Assembly: GCF_015689195.1 (NCBI RefSeq)
Contig: NZ_CP065044.1
Coordinates: forward strand, 806,001-870,000
Length of the DNA: 64,000 nt
Source of the DNA: Pectobacterium aroidearum
GTDB lineage: Bacteria; Pseudomonadota; Gammaproteobacteria; Enterobacterales; Enterobacteriaceae
Direction: 5' to 3'
Part shown: positions 53,037 to 64,000 of the stretch, one piece after another
How the letters are laid out: the number at the start of each line of letters is the position of its first letter
How positions within the stretch are numbered: position 1 is the first letter of the stretch
Made by a program: the position numbers and the translations under genes
Notes under the pieces: model-generated
Database searches by the model: none
The model's input: the letters and a program-made list of their open reading frames with translations, nothing else
Told to the model about the DNA's origin: nothing

Positions 53037-54112
53037 TATGGCTGGCCGAACATTTGGCCAAACTTTATACCGGCTTTAACGTCTTTTCTTATTTGACGTT
53101 CCGCGCCATTGTCAGCCTGCTGACCGCATTGGTTATTTCCCTGTGGATGGGGCCACACATGATCGCCTGGCTGCAACGTTTGCAGATTGGGCAGGTGGTG
53201 CGTAACGAAGGGCCTGAGTCACATTTCAGTAAGCGCGGAACCCCGACGATGGGGGGCGTGATGATCCTGGTGGCGATTATCGTTTCCGTTTTGATGTGGG
53301 CAAATCTGTCTAACCCGTATGTCTGGTGCGTACTGCTTGTGTTAGCAGGCTACGGCGCGGTCGGTTTTGTTGATGACTATCGCAAAGTCGTCCGTAAGGA
53401 TACCAAGGGGCTGATTGCCCGCTGGAAATATTTCTGGCAATCCGTGATTGCGCTCGTGGTGGCGTTCTCCATGTATGCCATTGGCAAAGATACGCCGGCT
53501 ACGCAGCTTGTTGTGCCGTTCTTCAAAGATGTGATGCCGCAGTTGGGTCTGCTCTATGTTGCGTTGGCCTACTTTGTGATTGTAGGCACCAGCAACGCGG
53601 TAAACCTGACTGATGGTCTGGATGGATTGGCAATCATGCCGACCGTGTTTGTGGCCGCTGGCTTCGCGCTGGTTGCATGGGCAACAGGGAATATGAATTT
53701 TGCTGGTTACCTGCACATTCCGTATATCCGTCATGCCAGTGAACTGGTGATTGTCTGTACCGCGATTGTTGGCGCAGGGCTTGGATTCCTGTGGTTTAAC
53801 ACCTATCCGGCTCAGGTCTTCATGGGGGACGTCGGGTCGCTGGCATTGGGCGGTGCGTTGGGCACTATCGCGGTTCTTCTGCGTCAGGAGTTTTTGTTGG
53901 TGATTATGGGCGGTGTCTTCGTGGTCGAAACACTGTCGGTGATTCTGCAAGTCGGGTCCTTTAAGTTACGCGGGCAGCGGATTTTCCGCATGGCGCCGAT
54001 TCATCATCATTATGAACTTAAGGGCTGGCCGGAACCGCGTGTGATTGTGCGTTTCTGGATTATTTCGTTGATGCTGGTGCTGATTGGCCTGGCAACGCTG
54101 AAGGTACGATAA
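53030..54112 (+). CDS. mraY: MraY, phospho-MurNAc-pentapeptide translocase
   Basis: Inner-membrane enzyme that transfers phospho-MurNAc-pentapeptide onto undecaprenyl phosphate, giving lipid I. It has 360 residues and ten transmembrane segments. Conserved motifs are [13 protein letters not shown] (about 70-82), [17 protein letters not shown] (about 113-129), [17 protein letters not shown] and the catalytic-loop histidines in [14 protein letters not shown] (about 322-335). The start overlaps the murF end. Confidence 0.97.
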   Translation: MLVWLAEHLAKLYTGFNVFSYLTFRAIVSLLTALVISLWMGPHMIAWLQRLQIGQVVRNEGPESHFSKRGTPTMGGVMILVAIIVSVLMWANLSNPYVWCVLLVLAGYGAVGFVDDYRKVVRKDTKGLIARWKYFWQSVIALVVAFSMYAIGKDTPATQLVVPFFKDVMPQLGLLYVALAYFVIVGTSNAVNLTDGLDGLAIMPTVFVAAGFALVAWATGNMNFAGYLHIPYIRHASELVIVCTAIVGAGLGFLWFNTYPAQVFMGDVGSLALGGALGTIAVLLRQEFLLVIMGGVFVVETLSVILQVGSFKLRGQRIFRMAPIHHHYELKGWPEPRVIVRFWIISLMLVLIGLATLKVR

Positions 54113-54115
54113 GAC

Positions 54116-55432
54116 ATGGTGGACTATCAGGGTAAAAAAGTCGTCATTATCGGGTTGGGTCTGACCGGGCTCTCCTGTGTTGATTTCTTTGTCGCACGCG
54201 GTGTGATTCCGCGCGTGGTGGATACCCGTATCAGTCCGCCGGGTCTGGATAAGTTGCCGGAGCAGGTAGAGCGACACCTCGGCAGCCTGAATGAAGACTG
54301 GCTGATGAGCGCAGATTTGATCGTCGCCAGTCCCGGTGTTGCGTTGGCGACGCCGATTCTGTGTGATGCTGCCGACGCTGGTATTGAAATTGTCGGTGAT
54401 ATCGAGCTGTTCTGCCGTGAAGCGCAGGCTCCGATTGTGGCGATTACCGGTTCTAACGGTAAAAGCACGGTGACGACGCTGGTCGGTGAAATGGCGCGTG
54501 CCGCAGGCTGGCAAGTGGGGGTTGGCGGCAATATCGGCCTGCCTGCGCTGCAACTGCTTGAACAGCCCGCTCAGCTTTATGTATTGGAGCTGTCGAGTTT
54601 TCAACTGGAAACGACGAGCAGCCTGCATGCCGCTGCGGCAACCATTCTGAACGTGACGGAAGATCACACCAACCGTTATCCGTTTGGTCTACAGCAGTAT
54701 CGGGCGGCCAAATTGCGTATTTATGAGCATGCAGATTTATGTGTTGTGAACGCTGATGATGCGCTGACTATGCCGGTTCGCGGTGCGGATGCGCGCTGCC
54801 GTAGTTTTGGTGTCGATGTCGGCGATTATCACCTTAATCGTCAGCAGGGAGAAACCTGGCTGCGTGTTGATGGCGAACGTGTGCTTAACACCCGTGAAAT
54901 CAAGCTGGTCGGGCAACACAATTATACGAATGCATTGGCGGCGCTGGCGCTGGCGGATGCCGTGAAGATCCCGCGGGCTTCTGCGCTGACGGCGCTGACG
55001 ACGTTTACCGGGCTGCCGCACCGTTTTCAAATGGCCTTCGAGCATAACGGCGTGCGGTGGATCAACGATTCTAAAGCCACCAATGTGGGCAGCACTGAGG
55101 CCGCATTGAGCGGCTTGACCGTCGAAGGCACGTTGCACTTGCTGTTAGGCGGTGATGGGAAATCTGCCGATTTCTCTCCGCTGGTGCCGTATTTACAGGG
55201 TGAGTGCATTCGTTTGTATTGCTTCGGTCGTGATGGACAGCAGTTGGCTGCGTTGCGCCCGGAAATTGCTGAACAAACAGAAACGATGGAGCAGGCGATG
55301 CGCGTCATCGCCGAACGCGTTAAGCCGGGTGATATGGTGTTACTGTCGCCAGCCTGCGCAAGTTTGGATCAGTTCCGCAGTTTTGAACAGCGAGGCGATG
55401 AGTTTGCTCGTCTGGCGGAGGAGTTAGGCTGA
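54116..55432 (+). CDS. murD: MurD, UDP-MurNAc-L-Ala D-glutamate ligase
   Basis: Cytoplasmic ATP-dependent ligase adding D-glutamate. It has 438 residues: an N-terminal dinucleotide-like fold with [13 protein letters not shown], the P-loop [16 protein letters not shown] (about 110-125), GGNIGLPAL and the conserved [17 protein letters not shown] (about 315-331). Three bases follow mraY, and its stop shares a base with the ftsW ATG. Confidence 0.97.
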   Translation: MVDYQGKKVVIIGLGLTGLSCVDFFVARGVIPRVVDTRISPPGLDKLPEQVERHLGSLNEDWLMSADLIVASPGVALATPILCDAADAGIEIVGDIELFCREAQAPIVAITGSNGKSTVTTLVGEMARAAGWQVGVGGNIGLPALQLLEQPAQLYVLELSSFQLETTSSLHAAAATILNVTEDHTNRYPFGLQQYRAAKLRIYEHADLCVVNADDALTMPVRGADARCRSFGVDVGDYHLNRQQGETWLRVDGERVLNTREIKLVGQHNYTNALAALALADAVKIPRASALTALTTFTGLPHRFQMAFEHNGVRWINDSKATNVGSTEAALSGLTVEGTLHLLLGGDGKSADFSPLVPYLQGECIRLYCFGRDGQQLAALRPEIAEQTETMEQAMRVIAERVKPGDMVLLSPACASLDQFRSFEQRGDEFARLAEELG

Positions 55433-56634
55433 TGCGGTTCTTCGGGCAGGCGTTTATCGAACGCATCAAGAACTGGGTTATGGGAACGCGCGAAAGCGAT
55501 ACGCTGAGCGTGGTTCTCTACGACAGGACGCTGGTGTGGTTGACGCTTGGGCTGGCCGTGATTGGTTTTGTGATGGTGACGTCGGCTTCGATGCCTGTAG
55601 GGCAGCGTCTTGCCAGTGACCCATTCCTGTTTGCGAAGCGCGATGCGATTTATATCGGGTTGGCATTTGGCTTGTCGTTAGTCACGCTGCGTATCCCGAT
55701 GGAGATATGGCAACGTTACAGCCCGGTGCTGCTCTTGCTGGCGATGGTTATGCTGTTGGTCGTGCTTGCTGTGGGTAGCTCTGTCAACGGCGCATCCCGC
55801 TGGATTTCGCTGGGGCCGTTGCGTATTCAGCCTGCGGAGTTATCTAAGCTGGCGCTGTTTTGTTACCTGTCCAGCTACATGGTGCGCAAAGTTGAAGAAG
55901 TGAGGAATAACTTCTGGGGCTTTTGTAAACCGATGGGTGTGATGGTGGTGTTGGCGGTGCTGCTGTTGGCACAGCCTGACCTCGGTACTGTGGTTGTACT
56001 GTTTATTACGACGCTGGCGATGTTGTTTTTGGCTGGTGCCAAGATGTGGCAGTTTCTGGCAATTATCGGCTGTGGCGTGTTTGCCGTTGGCCTGCTGATT
56101 GTCGCTGAGCCCTACCGTATGCGGCGTGTGACGTCTTTCTGGAATCCATGGGACGATCCGTTTGGCAGTGGCTACCAGTTGACGCAATCCCTGATGGCAT
56201 TTGGGCGTGGCGAATTCTGGGGACAAGGGCTGGGGAATTCAGTACAGAAACTGGAATATCTCCCAGAAGCACATACCGATTTCATTTTCTCTATTTTAGG
56301 TGAGGAACTCGGCTATATCGGTGTGGTTTTAGCGTTGTTAATGATATTCTTCGTCGCTTTTCGCGCGATGTCTATCGGGAAGCGGGCGTTGGAGATCGAT
56401 CAACGTTTTTCGGGCTTTCTGGCGTGTTCAATCGGTATCTGGTTCAGCTTTCAGACGCTGGTGAACGTAGGCGCGGCGGCGGGGATGCTACCGACGAAAG
56501 GGCTGACGTTGCCGCTGATCAGTTACGGCGGTTCCAGTTTGCTGATTATGTCGACGGCGATTGTTTTGCTGTTACGCATTGATTTTGAAACGCGTCTGAC
56601 GAAAGCGCAGGCGTTTACGAGAGGTGCCCGATGA
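55432..56634 (+). CDS. ftsW: FtsW, septal peptidoglycan polymerase
   Basis: SEDS-family glycosyltransferase working with FtsI in the divisome. It has 400 residues with about ten transmembrane segments. SEDS landmarks are [20 protein letters not shown] (about 120-139), [13 protein letters not shown] (about 180), [20 protein letters not shown] and [16 protein letters not shown] (about 280), and [13 protein letters not shown] near the end. It overlaps murD by one base and murG by four (ATGA). Confidence 0.97.
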   Translation: MRFFGQAFIERIKNWVMGTRESDTLSVVLYDRTLVWLTLGLAVIGFVMVTSASMPVGQRLASDPFLFAKRDAIYIGLAFGLSLVTLRIPMEIWQRYSPVLLLLAMVMLLVVLAVGSSVNGASRWISLGPLRIQPAELSKLALFCYLSSYMVRKVEEVRNNFWGFCKPMGVMVVLAVLLLAQPDLGTVVVLFITTLAMLFLAGAKMWQFLAIIGCGVFAVGLLIVAEPYRMRRVTSFWNPWDDPFGSGYQLTQSLMAFGRGEFWGQGLGNSVQKLEYLPEAHTDFIFSILGEELGYIGVVLALLMIFFVAFRAMSIGKRALEIDQRFSGFLACSIGIWFSFQTLVNVGAAAGMLPTKGLTLPLISYGGSSLLIMSTAIVLLLRIDFETRLTKAQAFTRGAR

Positions 56635-57722
56635 GTGGCGAAGGCAAGCGTTTGATGGTGATGGCTGGCGGTACGGGCGGGCATGTTTTCCCCGGGCTGG
56701 CGGTTGCACACCACCTGATGGCGCAGGGCTGGCAGGTTCGCTGGTTAGGTACGGCGGATCGAATGGAAGCCGATTTGGTGCCTAAGCATGGTATCGAAAT
56801 TGATTTTATCCGCATTTCTGGCTTGCGTGGTAAAGGCATTTGGGCGCAGCTAAGCGCGCCGATTCGTATTTTTCAGGCAGTGCGTCAGGCGCGGGCGATT
56901 ATGCGCCGTTACCAGCCTGATGTGGTGCTGGGTATGGGCGGTTACGTTTCCGGCCCCGGAGGCTTGGCTGCCTGGCTGTGCGGCATCCCGGTTGTACTGC
57001 ATGAGCAGAACGGGATCGCTGGGCTGACCAACCGCTGGTTATCCCACATCGCAAAAAAAGTATTACAGGCGTTTCCGGGGGCGTTTCCCAAAGCGGATGT
57101 TGTGGGTAACCCGGTCAGAACCGATGTGCTGGCGTTGCCTGCGCCGGAAACACGATTAGCCGATCGCTCAGGCCCTGTGAGGGTGCTGGTTGTTGGCGGT
57201 AGTCAGGGCGCAAGAGTGCTGAACCAAACGCTACCTGGCGTGGCGGCACAGTTGGGCGAGCGTGTGACGATTTGGCATCAGGTCGGTAAAGGTGCGTTAT
57301 CAACCGTTCAACAGGCTTATCAGGATGTTGGACAGACGCAGCACAAGATTACCGAGTTTATTGATGACATGGCGGCAGCTTATGCCTGGGCGGATGTTGT
57401 GGTGTGCCGTTCCGGCGCATTAACCGTCAGCGAAATTGCGGCGGCTGGGCTACCCGCGCTGTTTGTGCCGTTCCAGCATAAAGATCGGCAGCAGTATTGG
57501 AACGCGCTGCCGTTGGAAAAAGCGGGTGCAGCAAAAATTATTGAGCAGCCACAGTTTAACGTGGCGGCTGTCAGCGAGGTGCTGTCCGGTTGGGATCGCG
57601 CAACCTTGCTGACAATGGCGCAAAAAGCCCGCGCAGTGGCGATTCCAGATGCAACCGATCGGGTTGCTGCGGAAGTCAGTGCAGCGGCAGGTAGTCGGGC
57701 CACACATGTGGCTCATGGTTAA
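56631..57722 (+). CDS. murG: MurG, lipid II-forming GlcNAc transferase
   Basis: Peripheral inner-membrane GT28 enzyme adding GlcNAc to lipid I to give lipid II. It has 363 residues, with the first glycine loop [16 protein letters not shown] (about 12-27), the second [11 protein letters not shown] (about 102-112), [19 protein letters not shown] in the C-domain (about 191-197), and the UDP-GlcNAc site [15 protein letters not shown] with PFQHKDRQQ. It overlaps the ftsW stop. A 62-bp gap to murC follows. Confidence 0.97.
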   Translation: MSGEGKRLMVMAGGTGGHVFPGLAVAHHLMAQGWQVRWLGTADRMEADLVPKHGIEIDFIRISGLRGKGIWAQLSAPIRIFQAVRQARAIMRRYQPDVVLGMGGYVSGPGGLAAWLCGIPVVLHEQNGIAGLTNRWLSHIAKKVLQAFPGAFPKADVVGNPVRTDVLALPAPETRLADRSGPVRVLVVGGSQGARVLNQTLPGVAAQLGERVTIWHQVGKGALSTVQQAYQDVGQTQHKITEFIDDMAAAYAWADVVVCRSGALTVSEIAAAGLPALFVPFQHKDRQQYWNALPLEKAGAAKIIEQPQFNVAAVSEVLSGWDRATLLTMAQKARAVAIPDATDRVAAEVSAAAGSRATHVAHG

Positions 57723-57784
57723 TTAATACAGCGTGGTCGGGCAGAAGGCTGTGCGACGACGCTACAAGGTAGCGATAGAATAAA

Positions 57785-59245
57785 GTGAATACTCAACAAC
57801 TGGCGAAACTACGTTCAATCGTGCCCGAGATGCATCGCGTCCGGCACATACACTTTGTCGGCATCGGCGGTGCTGGCATGGGTGGTATCGCCGAAGTGTT
57901 GGCCAACGAAGGTTATGAAATTAGCGGTTCCGATCTGGCACCGAATGCGGTGACCCAGCAACTGACCGAACTTGGCGCGCAGATTTATTTCCACCACCGG
58001 GCGGAGAACGTTCTGAACGCCAGCGTGGTGGTGGTGTCGAGTGCGATTACTGCGGATAACCCTGAGATCGTGGCCGCGCATGACGCACGTATTCCGGTGA
58101 TCCGTCGTGCCGAGATGTTGGCGGAACTGATGCGTTTTCGACACGGTATTGCGATTGCGGGGACGCACGGTAAGACGACGACGACAGCGATGGTCACCAG
58201 TATTTACGCGGAAGCGGGACTGGATCCGACGTTTGTGAACGGTGGGTTAGTGAAGGCGGCAGGAACGCATGCGCGTTTGGGCTCAAGCCGTTACCTGATT
58301 GCGGAAGCAGATGAAAGCGATGCGTCTTTCCTGCATTTGCAGCCGATGGTGGCGATTGTGACTAACATTGAAGCCGACCATATGGACACTTATCAGGGTG
58401 ATTTTGAGAACCTGAAGCAGACGTTCATCAATTTCCTGCACAACCTGCCGTTTTACGGGCAGGCCGTGATGTGTATTGATGATGCGGTAATCCGTGAGCT
58501 GCTGCCACGCGTGGGTCGTCATATCACCACGTATGGCTTTAGCGACGATGCCGATGTCCGTGTTTCAGGGTATCGCCAGGTTGGCGCGCAAGGGCACTTT
58601 ACGCTGGAGCGGAAAGATAAGCCGCTGCTAACCGTCACGTTAAATGCGCCGGGGCGTCACAATGCGCTTAACGCGGCGGCGGCGGTTGCCGTGGCGACCG
58701 ATGAAGGCATTGATGATGAGGCGATTCTGCGCGCGCTTGAGCGTTTCCAGGGCACGGGGCGTCGTTTTGATTTTCTCGGTGAATATCCGCTTGAACTGGT
58801 GAATGGACAAAACGGTACGGCGATGTTGGTGGATGATTATGGCCACCATCCGACGGAAGTCGATGCCACGATTAAGGCTGCTCGCGCCGGGTGGCCGGAT
58901 AAGCGACTGGTCATGATTTTTCAGCCACATCGCTATACGCGAACCCGCGATCTGTATGACGATTTTGCACACGTATTATCACAGGTAGACGTGCTGCTGA
59001 TGCTGGATGTGTATTCCGCAGGCGAATCGCCGATTCCGGGGGCGGACAGTCGTTCGCTGTGCCGTACGATTCGCGGCAGAGGTAAGATTGATCCGATTCT
59101 GGTGACGGATGTGGATACTTTACCGGAACTGTTGTCACAGGCGCTGCGAGGTGAAGACCTGATTTTGGTTCAGGGCGCCGGCAATATCGGTAAACTGGCG
59201 CGTAAACTGGCTGATTCCAGATTACAGCCGCAGATAAGTGAATGA
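57785..59245 (+). CDS. murC: MurC, UDP-MurNAc L-alanine ligase
   Basis: First amino-acid ligase of the peptidoglycan pathway. It has 486 residues starting at [23 protein letters not shown], as in E. coli. [16 protein letters not shown] is the N-terminal Rossmann motif, [13 protein letters not shown] the P-loop (about 125-137), [14 protein letters not shown] and [14 protein letters not shown] the further Mur-ligase motifs. ddlB begins 8 bp after the stop. Confidence 0.97.
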   Translation: MNTQQLAKLRSIVPEMHRVRHIHFVGIGGAGMGGIAEVLANEGYEISGSDLAPNAVTQQLTELGAQIYFHHRAENVLNASVVVVSSAITADNPEIVAAHDARIPVIRRAEMLAELMRFRHGIAIAGTHGKTTTTAMVTSIYAEAGLDPTFVNGGLVKAAGTHARLGSSRYLIAEADESDASFLHLQPMVAIVTNIEADHMDTYQGDFENLKQTFINFLHNLPFYGQAVMCIDDAVIRELLPRVGRHITTYGFSDDADVRVSGYRQVGAQGHFTLERKDKPLLTVTLNAPGRHNALNAAAAVAVATDEGIDDEAILRALERFQGTGRRFDFLGEYPLELVNGQNGTAMLVDDYGHHPTEVDATIKAARAGWPDKRLVMIFQPHRYTRTRDLYDDFAHVLSQVDVLLMLDVYSAGESPIPGADSRSLCRTIRGRGKIDPILVTDVDTLPELLSQALRGEDLILVQGAGNIGKLARKLADSRLQPQISE

Positions 59246-59253
59246 GGAACATC

Positions 59254-60174
59254 ATGACTGAGAAAGTTGCTGTATTGCTTGGTGGAACCTCTGCCGAACG
59301 TGAAGTGTCGTTACTTTCCGGTCAGGCGGTTTTGGCTGGTCTGAAAGAAGCAGGCATCAATGCGCACGCGGTTGATACCCGTGACGTCTCTGTAACGACG
59401 CTGAAGGAAGAAGGCTTTACCAAAATTTTTATCGCCTTGCATGGTCGTGGTGGCGAAGATGGCACATTGCAGGGCGTGCTGGAATTCCTGGGGTTGCCTT
59501 ATACCGGTAGCGGCGTCATGGCATCTGCACTGACGATGGATAAGCTCCGCACCAAACAGGTGTGGCAAGCGGTGGGATTACCGGTATCACCTTACGTGGC
59601 GCTGGATCGCCGCCAGTATTCCGAGATGGCAGCAAATGCGTTGTTGGCGACGTTCACGCACCTCGGGTTGCCGCTGATCGTCAAGCCAAGCCGTGAAGGT
59701 TCCAGCGTTGGTATGAGCAAAGTGAATACGCTGAGCGAACTGCCTGCGGCACTGGAAGAAGCATTCCGTCATGATGACGATATTCTGGTCGAGAAATGGC
59801 TGAGTGGCCCTGAGTATACGGTTGCTATTCTGGGTGATGAGGTGTTGCCTTCTATTCGTATTCAGCCTGCGGGTACGTTTTACGATTATGAAGCGAAGTA
59901 TTTATCGGATGATACGCAGTATTTCTGTCCGAGTGGTCTGTCGGACGAGAAAGAGCAGGAATTAGCGGGGCTGGCTATGGCAGCCTATCGTGCGGTGGGA
60001 TGCAGCGGGTGGGGACGCGTTGATTTTATGCTGGATAGCGACGGCGCCTTCTATCTGCTCGAAGTAAATACGTCTCCGGGAATGACGAGCCACAGCCTGG
60101 TTCCTATGGCAGCGCGTCAGCGTGGCCTGACGTTCTCGCAGCTGGTCGTGAAAATTTTGGAGCTCGCTGGCTGA
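59254..60174 (+). CDS. ddlB: DdlB, D-alanine--D-alanine ligase
   Basis: ATP-grasp enzyme making D-Ala-D-Ala for MurF. Start [20 protein letters not shown] (GAGGAAC upstream) gives 306 residues, the E. coli length; an in-frame ATG 4 codons upstream overlaps murC. Visible: [13 protein letters not shown] (about 63-75), [14 protein letters not shown] (about 144-157), [14 protein letters not shown] and the metal-binding [17 protein letters not shown] (about 264-280). One base separates it from ftsQ. Confidence 0.97.
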   Translation: MTEKVAVLLGGTSAEREVSLLSGQAVLAGLKEAGINAHAVDTRDVSVTTLKEEGFTKIFIALHGRGGEDGTLQGVLEFLGLPYTGSGVMASALTMDKLRTKQVWQAVGLPVSPYVALDRRQYSEMAANALLATFTHLGLPLIVKPSREGSSVGMSKVNTLSELPAALEEAFRHDDDILVEKWLSGPEYTVAILGDEVLPSIRIQPAGTFYDYEAKYLSDDTQYFCPSGLSDEKEQELAGLAMAAYRAVGCSGWGRVDFMLDSDGAFYLLEVNTSPGMTSHSLVPMAARQRGLTFSQLVVKILELAG

Positions 60175-60175
60175 T

Positions 60176-61000
60176 ATGTCGCAGGCAGCGCTGAATACAC
60201 GCGGACGAGAGCCTGAAACGAAAGGAACACGTCGCAGTAATGGAGGCCAATTGGCAGGGATGATTTTCCTGCTGATGGTGATAGGGACTATCGTCTGGGG
60301 AAGCTGGATGGTGGTGGGGTGGATGAAAGATGCCAGCCGTTTACCGCTCTCCCGCATGGCAGTAACAGGGGAAAGACAGTACACCACCAACGATGATATC
60401 CGGCAGGCTATTTTGTCGTTGGGATCGCCGGGTACGTTCATGACACAAGATGTGAATGTGATCCAGCAGCAGATTGAGCGTTTGTCATGGATAAAGCAGG
60501 CCAGCGTGCGTAAGCAGTGGCCGGACGAATTAAAGATTCATCTGGTTGAATATGTTCCGGTAGCACGTTGGAATGATCAGCTAATGGTTGATGCGGAAGG
60601 AAATTCGTTCAGTGTACCTGCCGAACGTATTGGTAATCGCAAGATGCCGTTGCTGTACGGCCCGGAAGGCAGTGAGACCGAAGTGCTGGAAGGCTATCGC
60701 ACAATGAGTCAGACGCTAGCCGCCGGGAAGTTTACGTTAAAGACGGTTGCGATGAGTGCGCGGCATTCGTGGCAACTGGGATTAGATGATGATACTCGCC
60801 TTGAATTGGGGCGAGACGATAGAGCCAAACGTCTGCAACGCTTTATCGAGCTTTATCCGCTGTTACAGCGGCAGGCTCAGAGCGAAAACAAACGTATCAG
60901 CCATGTGGACTTGCGGTACGACAGCGGGGCTGCAATTGGTTGGGCTCCAGCCTTGCTTGATCAGCAAAATGTTGATCGGCAACGAGTTGGTCAGCAATAA
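60176..61000 (+). CDS. ftsQ: FtsQ, divisome protein with altered C-terminus
   Basis: Bitopic division protein linking early and late divisome parts through FtsB and FtsL. It has 274 residues: a basic cytoplasmic tail, a transmembrane helix (about 23-46), a POTRA domain (about 55-125, [20 protein letters not shown]) and a beta domain. The C-terminus [20 protein letters not shown] ends at a TAA. The same frame then continues for 18 Gln/Asn-rich codons to a TGA that overlaps the ftsA ATG exactly as in E. coli. The stop lies in an imperfect tandem repeat of TTGATCAGCAA-like units. See findings. Confidence 0.95.
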   Translation: MSQAALNTRGREPETKGTRRSNGGQLAGMIFLLMVIGTIVWGSWMVVGWMKDASRLPLSRMAVTGERQYTTNDDIRQAILSLGSPGTFMTQDVNVIQQQIERLSWIKQASVRKQWPDELKIHLVEYVPVARWNDQLMVDAEGNSFSVPAERIGNRKMPLLYGPEGSETEVLEGYRTMSQTLAAGKFTLKTVAMSARHSWQLGLDDDTRLELGRDDRAKRLQRFIELYPLLQRQAQSENKRISHVDLRYDSGAAIGWAPALLDQQNVDRQRVGQQ

Positions 61001-61020
61001 GACATTGATCAGCAACAGAA
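60957..61020 (+). repeat. Imperfect tandem repeat at the ftsQ-ftsA junction
   Basis: Units starting TTGATCAGCAA (60957), TTGATCGGCAA (60972), TTGGTCAGCAA (60987) and TTGATCAGCAA (61005) recur every 15 to 18 bases. The third unit is followed by TAAGACA, whose TAA ends ftsQ. Confidence 0.8.
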
Positions 61021-61053
61021 CAGTAACCAGAAACAGGCACAGGCTAAACAACA

Positions 61054-62310
61054 ATGATCAAGTCGACGGACAGAAAACTGGTAGTTGGGCTGGAAATCGG
61101 TACAGCAAAAGTGGCTGCGCTGGTAGGGGAAGTTCTGCCCGATGGCATGGTCAATATTATTGGCGTAGGCAGTTGCCCGTCACGCGGTATGGATAAAGGC
61201 GGCGTAAACGATCTGGAGTCGGTCGTTAAATGTGTTCAGCGCGCTATTGATCAGGCTGAGTTGATGGCAGACTGCCAGATCTCTTCCGTGTATCTGGCGC
61301 TATCGGGAAAACACATCAGTTGCCAGAATGAAATAGGGATGGTGCCTATTTCAGAAGAAGAGGTCACGCAGGACGACGTGGAAAGCGTGGTGCATACCGC
61401 TAAATCCGTGCGCGTGCGCGATGAACATCGTGTTCTCCATGTGATTCCACAGGAGTATGCGATCGATTATCAGGAAGGGATTAAGAACCCGGTTGGCTTA
61501 TCCGGCGTGCGCATGCAGGCGAAAGTCCACCTGATAACCTGCCATAACGATATGGCGAAGAATATTGTTAAAGCCGTTGAACGCTGCGGTTTAAAAGTCG
61601 ACCAGTTGATTTTCGCGGGTCTGGCTTCCAGTTATGCGGTTCTGACAGAAGACGAACGTGAGCTGGGTGTGTGCGTAGTGGATATCGGTGGCGGTACAAT
61701 GGATATCGCGGTCTACACCGGCGGCGCATTGCGACACACTAAAGTGATTCCGTATGCGGGCAATGTGGTCACCAGCGATATTGCCTACGCGTTTGGTACG
61801 CCGCCGACGGATGCCGAAGCGATCAAAGTGCGCCACGGTTGTGCATTAGGCGCGATCGTTGGCAAAGATGAGAATGTGGAGGTCCCGAGCGTCGGAGGAC
61901 GTCCACCCCGCAGTCTGCAAAGACAGACACTGGCGGAAGTCATTGAACCACGTTACACCGAACTTTTGAATTTGGTGAACGATGAACTTTTACAGTTGCA
62001 GGAGCAGTTGCGTCAACAAGGCGTGAAACATCATCTGGCGGCAGGGATTGTGCTGACGGGCGGTGCCGCGCAAATAGACGGTCTGGCGGCCTGTGCGCAG
62101 CGTGTGTTCCATACACAGGTGCGTATTGGACAACCAATGAATATAACAGGGCTGACGGATTATGCCCAAGAGCCTTATTACTCAACGGCGGTTGGGTTGC
62201 TGCATTACGGAAAAGAATCTCATCTGGGCGGTGAGCATGAAGTCGAAAAACGAGCCTCAGTGAGCAACTGGTTCAAACGAATCAACAGCTGGTTGAGGAA
62301 AGAATTTTAA
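61054..62310 (+). CDS. ftsA: FtsA, actin-like FtsZ membrane anchor
   Basis: Actin-family ATPase that tethers FtsZ to the membrane and recruits late division proteins. It has 418 residues. ATP-site motifs are VGLEIGTAKVAALVG (about 10-24), VVDIGGGTMDIAVY (about 208-221) and GIVLTGGAAQIDGL. The C-terminal amphipathic membrane-targeting helix SNWFKRINSWLRKEF is clear. There is no strong ribosome site; the E. coli gene relies on coupling to ftsQ, which here ends 53 bp early. Confidence 0.97.
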   Translation: MIKSTDRKLVVGLEIGTAKVAALVGEVLPDGMVNIIGVGSCPSRGMDKGGVNDLESVVKCVQRAIDQAELMADCQISSVYLALSGKHISCQNEIGMVPISEEEVTQDDVESVVHTAKSVRVRDEHRVLHVIPQEYAIDYQEGIKNPVGLSGVRMQAKVHLITCHNDMAKNIVKAVERCGLKVDQLIFAGLASSYAVLTEDERELGVCVVDIGGGTMDIAVYTGGALRHTKVIPYAGNVVTSDIAYAFGTPPTDAEAIKVRHGCALGAIVGKDENVEVPSVGGRPPRSLQRQTLAEVIEPRYTELLNLVNDELLQLQEQLRQQGVKHHLAAGIVLTGGAAQIDGLAACAQRVFHTQVRIGQPMNITGLTDYAQEPYYSTAVGLLHYGKESHLGGEHEVEKRASVSNWFKRINSWLRKEF

Positions 62311-62378
62311 TTTTATCAAAGAGATCACCTGGCACAGTTTTATGATCTCGCAGTTACAGGCACAAACGGAGAGAAATT

Positions 62379-63530
62379 ATGTTTGAACCAATGGAATTAA
62401 CCAACGACGCGGTGATTAAAGTCATCGGCGTCGGTGGCGGCGGTGGTAATGCCGTCGAACACATGGTGCGTGAGCGCATCGAAGGCGTTGAATTCTTCGC
62501 GGTTAACACGGATGCGCAGGCATTACGTAAAACGGCTGTTGGCCAGACGATTCAGATCGGTAGCGGCATTACTAAAGGTCTGGGCGCGGGTGCTAACCCG
62601 GAAGTCGGTCGTAATTCGGCTGAAGAAGATCGCGAAGCGCTGCGTTCAGCACTGGAAGGTGCGGACATGGTGTTTATCGCCGCAGGTATGGGCGGTGGTA
62701 CAGGTACCGGTGCTGCACCAGTTGTGGCCGAAGTCGCAAAAGACCTGGGTATCCTGACCGTCGCAGTGGTGACCAAGCCTTTCAACTTTGAAGGCAAAAA
62801 GCGTATGGCGTTTGCGGAGCAGGGTATCGCCGAGCTGTCTAAGCACGTCGACTCGCTGATCACCATTCCAAACGACAAATTGCTGAAAGTGCTCGGACGC
62901 GGTATTTCCCTGCTGGATGCATTTGGCGCGGCAAACGATGTGTTGAAAGGTGCGGTGCAAGGTATCGCCGAGCTGATCACGCGTCCGGGCCTGATGAACG
63001 TCGACTTTGCAGACGTGCGCACTGTGATGTCCGAAATGGGTTATGCCATGATGGGGTCCGGCGTTGCGCGCGGTGAAGACCGTGCAGAAGAAGCCGCTGA
63101 AATGGCAATCTCCAGCCCACTGCTGGAAGATATCGATCTGTCCGGCGCGCGCGGCGTGTTGGTCAACATCACTGCGGGCTTTGACCTGCGTCTGGATGAG
63201 TTTGAGACGGTAGGTAACACCATCCGTGCATTCGCGTCCGACAATGCGACCGTCGTAATCGGTACGTCGCTTGATCCGGAAATGAATGATGAACTGCGTG
63301 TAACGGTCGTTGCAACGGGTATCGGCATGGACAAACGTCCTGAGATTACGCTGGTGACGAACAAGCAGGCCAGCCAGCCTGTGATGGATCATCGCTATCA
63401 GCAGCACGGTATGACGCCACTGGCGCAAGAAAAACCAGCTGCCAAGGTGGTTAACGACCAAAATCCGCAGACGAATAAAGAGCCAGACTATCTGGATATC
63501 CCGGCGTTTCTGCGTAAGCAGGCAGACTAA
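62379..63530 (+). CDS. ftsZ: FtsZ, tubulin-like division GTPase
   Basis: Polymerising GTPase that forms the Z ring. It has 383 residues. The tubulin signature [10 protein letters not shown] is at about 105-114, [14 protein letters not shown] forms the first nucleotide loop, and [15 protein letters not shown] is the T7-loop region. A variable linker (about 317-368) precedes the C-terminal conserved peptide [14 protein letters not shown], which binds FtsA and ZipA. GGAG precedes the ATG. A 68-bp gap follows ftsA. Confidence 0.98.
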   Translation: MFEPMELTNDAVIKVIGVGGGGGNAVEHMVRERIEGVEFFAVNTDAQALRKTAVGQTIQIGSGITKGLGAGANPEVGRNSAEEDREALRSALEGADMVFIAAGMGGGTGTGAAPVVAEVAKDLGILTVAVVTKPFNFEGKKRMAFAEQGIAELSKHVDSLITIPNDKLLKVLGRGISLLDAFGAANDVLKGAVQGIAELITRPGLMNVDFADVRTVMSEMGYAMMGSGVARGEDRAEEAAEMAISSPLLEDIDLSGARGVLVNITAGFDLRLDEFETVGNTIRAFASDNATVVIGTSLDPEMNDELRVTVVATGIGMDKRPEITLVTNKQASQPVMDHRYQQHGMTPLAQEKPAAKVVNDQNPQTNKEPDYLDIPAFLRKQAD

Positions 63531-63576
63531 TTTGCTGCCAGATAACGTTGGAATCTCCGCTCTTTGTGCTAAACTG

Positions 63577-64000
<424 letters not shown>

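Noticed and set aside
62646-63461. 271-codon minus-strand frame antisense to ftsZ
   Set aside because: ftsZ is unambiguous; the antisense frame has many His and Arg residues as expected from a codon shadow.

Overview
The window is a chromosomal segment of an enterobacterium. Its backbone follows the E. coli 1-2 minute order (apaH-apaG-rsmA-pdxA-surA-lptD / djlA / rluA / rapA / polB ... yabI-type dedA / thiQPB / sgrR-sgrS / leuDCBA / ilvIH / cra / mraZ...lpxC), with protein sequences clearly diverged from E. coli. A secreted GH43 arabinanase/xylosidase-like enzyme, a chemoreceptor and the gene content around them suggest a soft-rot plant pathogen such as Pectobacterium. That genus call is inference from content and remembered homologues; no search was run.

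Region by region: 1-6.8 kb (minus strand) holds the apaH-apaG-rsmA-pdxA-surA-lptD block (nucleotide turnover, rRNA methylation, vitamin B6, outer-membrane biogenesis), divergent from djlA. 7.9-14.2 kb carries rluA, rapA and polB. Where E. coli has the ara operon there is a membrane diguanylate cyclase, followed by a DedA protein. 17.1-19.3 kb is ilvBN with its valine-rich leader peptide ivbL and attenuator, back to back with a secreted GH43 enzyme. 21.3-24.7 kb is thiBPQ under a TPP riboswitch. A divergent LysR/NmrA-like cassette (24.8-27.0 kb) sits between thiB and sgrR and is flanked by a 40-bp direct repeat of the sgrR 3' end. sgrR diverges from the SgrS sRNA, which encodes SgrT. Instead of setA there is then a HicA-like/HTH gene pair with a perfect 18-bp palindrome in its promoter, a chemoreceptor, and an AraC regulator with an AzlCD branched-chain amino acid exporter.

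34.4-39.3 kb is leuABCD with its leuL leader and attenuator. A fatty-acyl-CoA-ligase-like gene occupies the place of leuO, followed by ilvIH, a palindromic intergenic repeat, cra and alaE. From 46.6 kb to the right edge is the full dcw cluster (mraZ to ftsZ, then lpxC, cut by the window edge), preceded by an MraZ operator and a small membrane-protein gene.

Functionally, three branched-chain amino acid systems (ilvBN, leuABCD, ilvIH) and one exporter (azlCD) lie within 27 kb, each with its own local control. The most notable irregularities are the sgrR-tail duplication around the LysR/NmrA cassette, the HicA-like pair, and an in-frame stop in a tandem repeat near the end of ftsQ that breaks the usual ftsQ-ftsA overlap. 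No tRNA, rRNA, CRISPR array, insertion sequence or prophage was seen.
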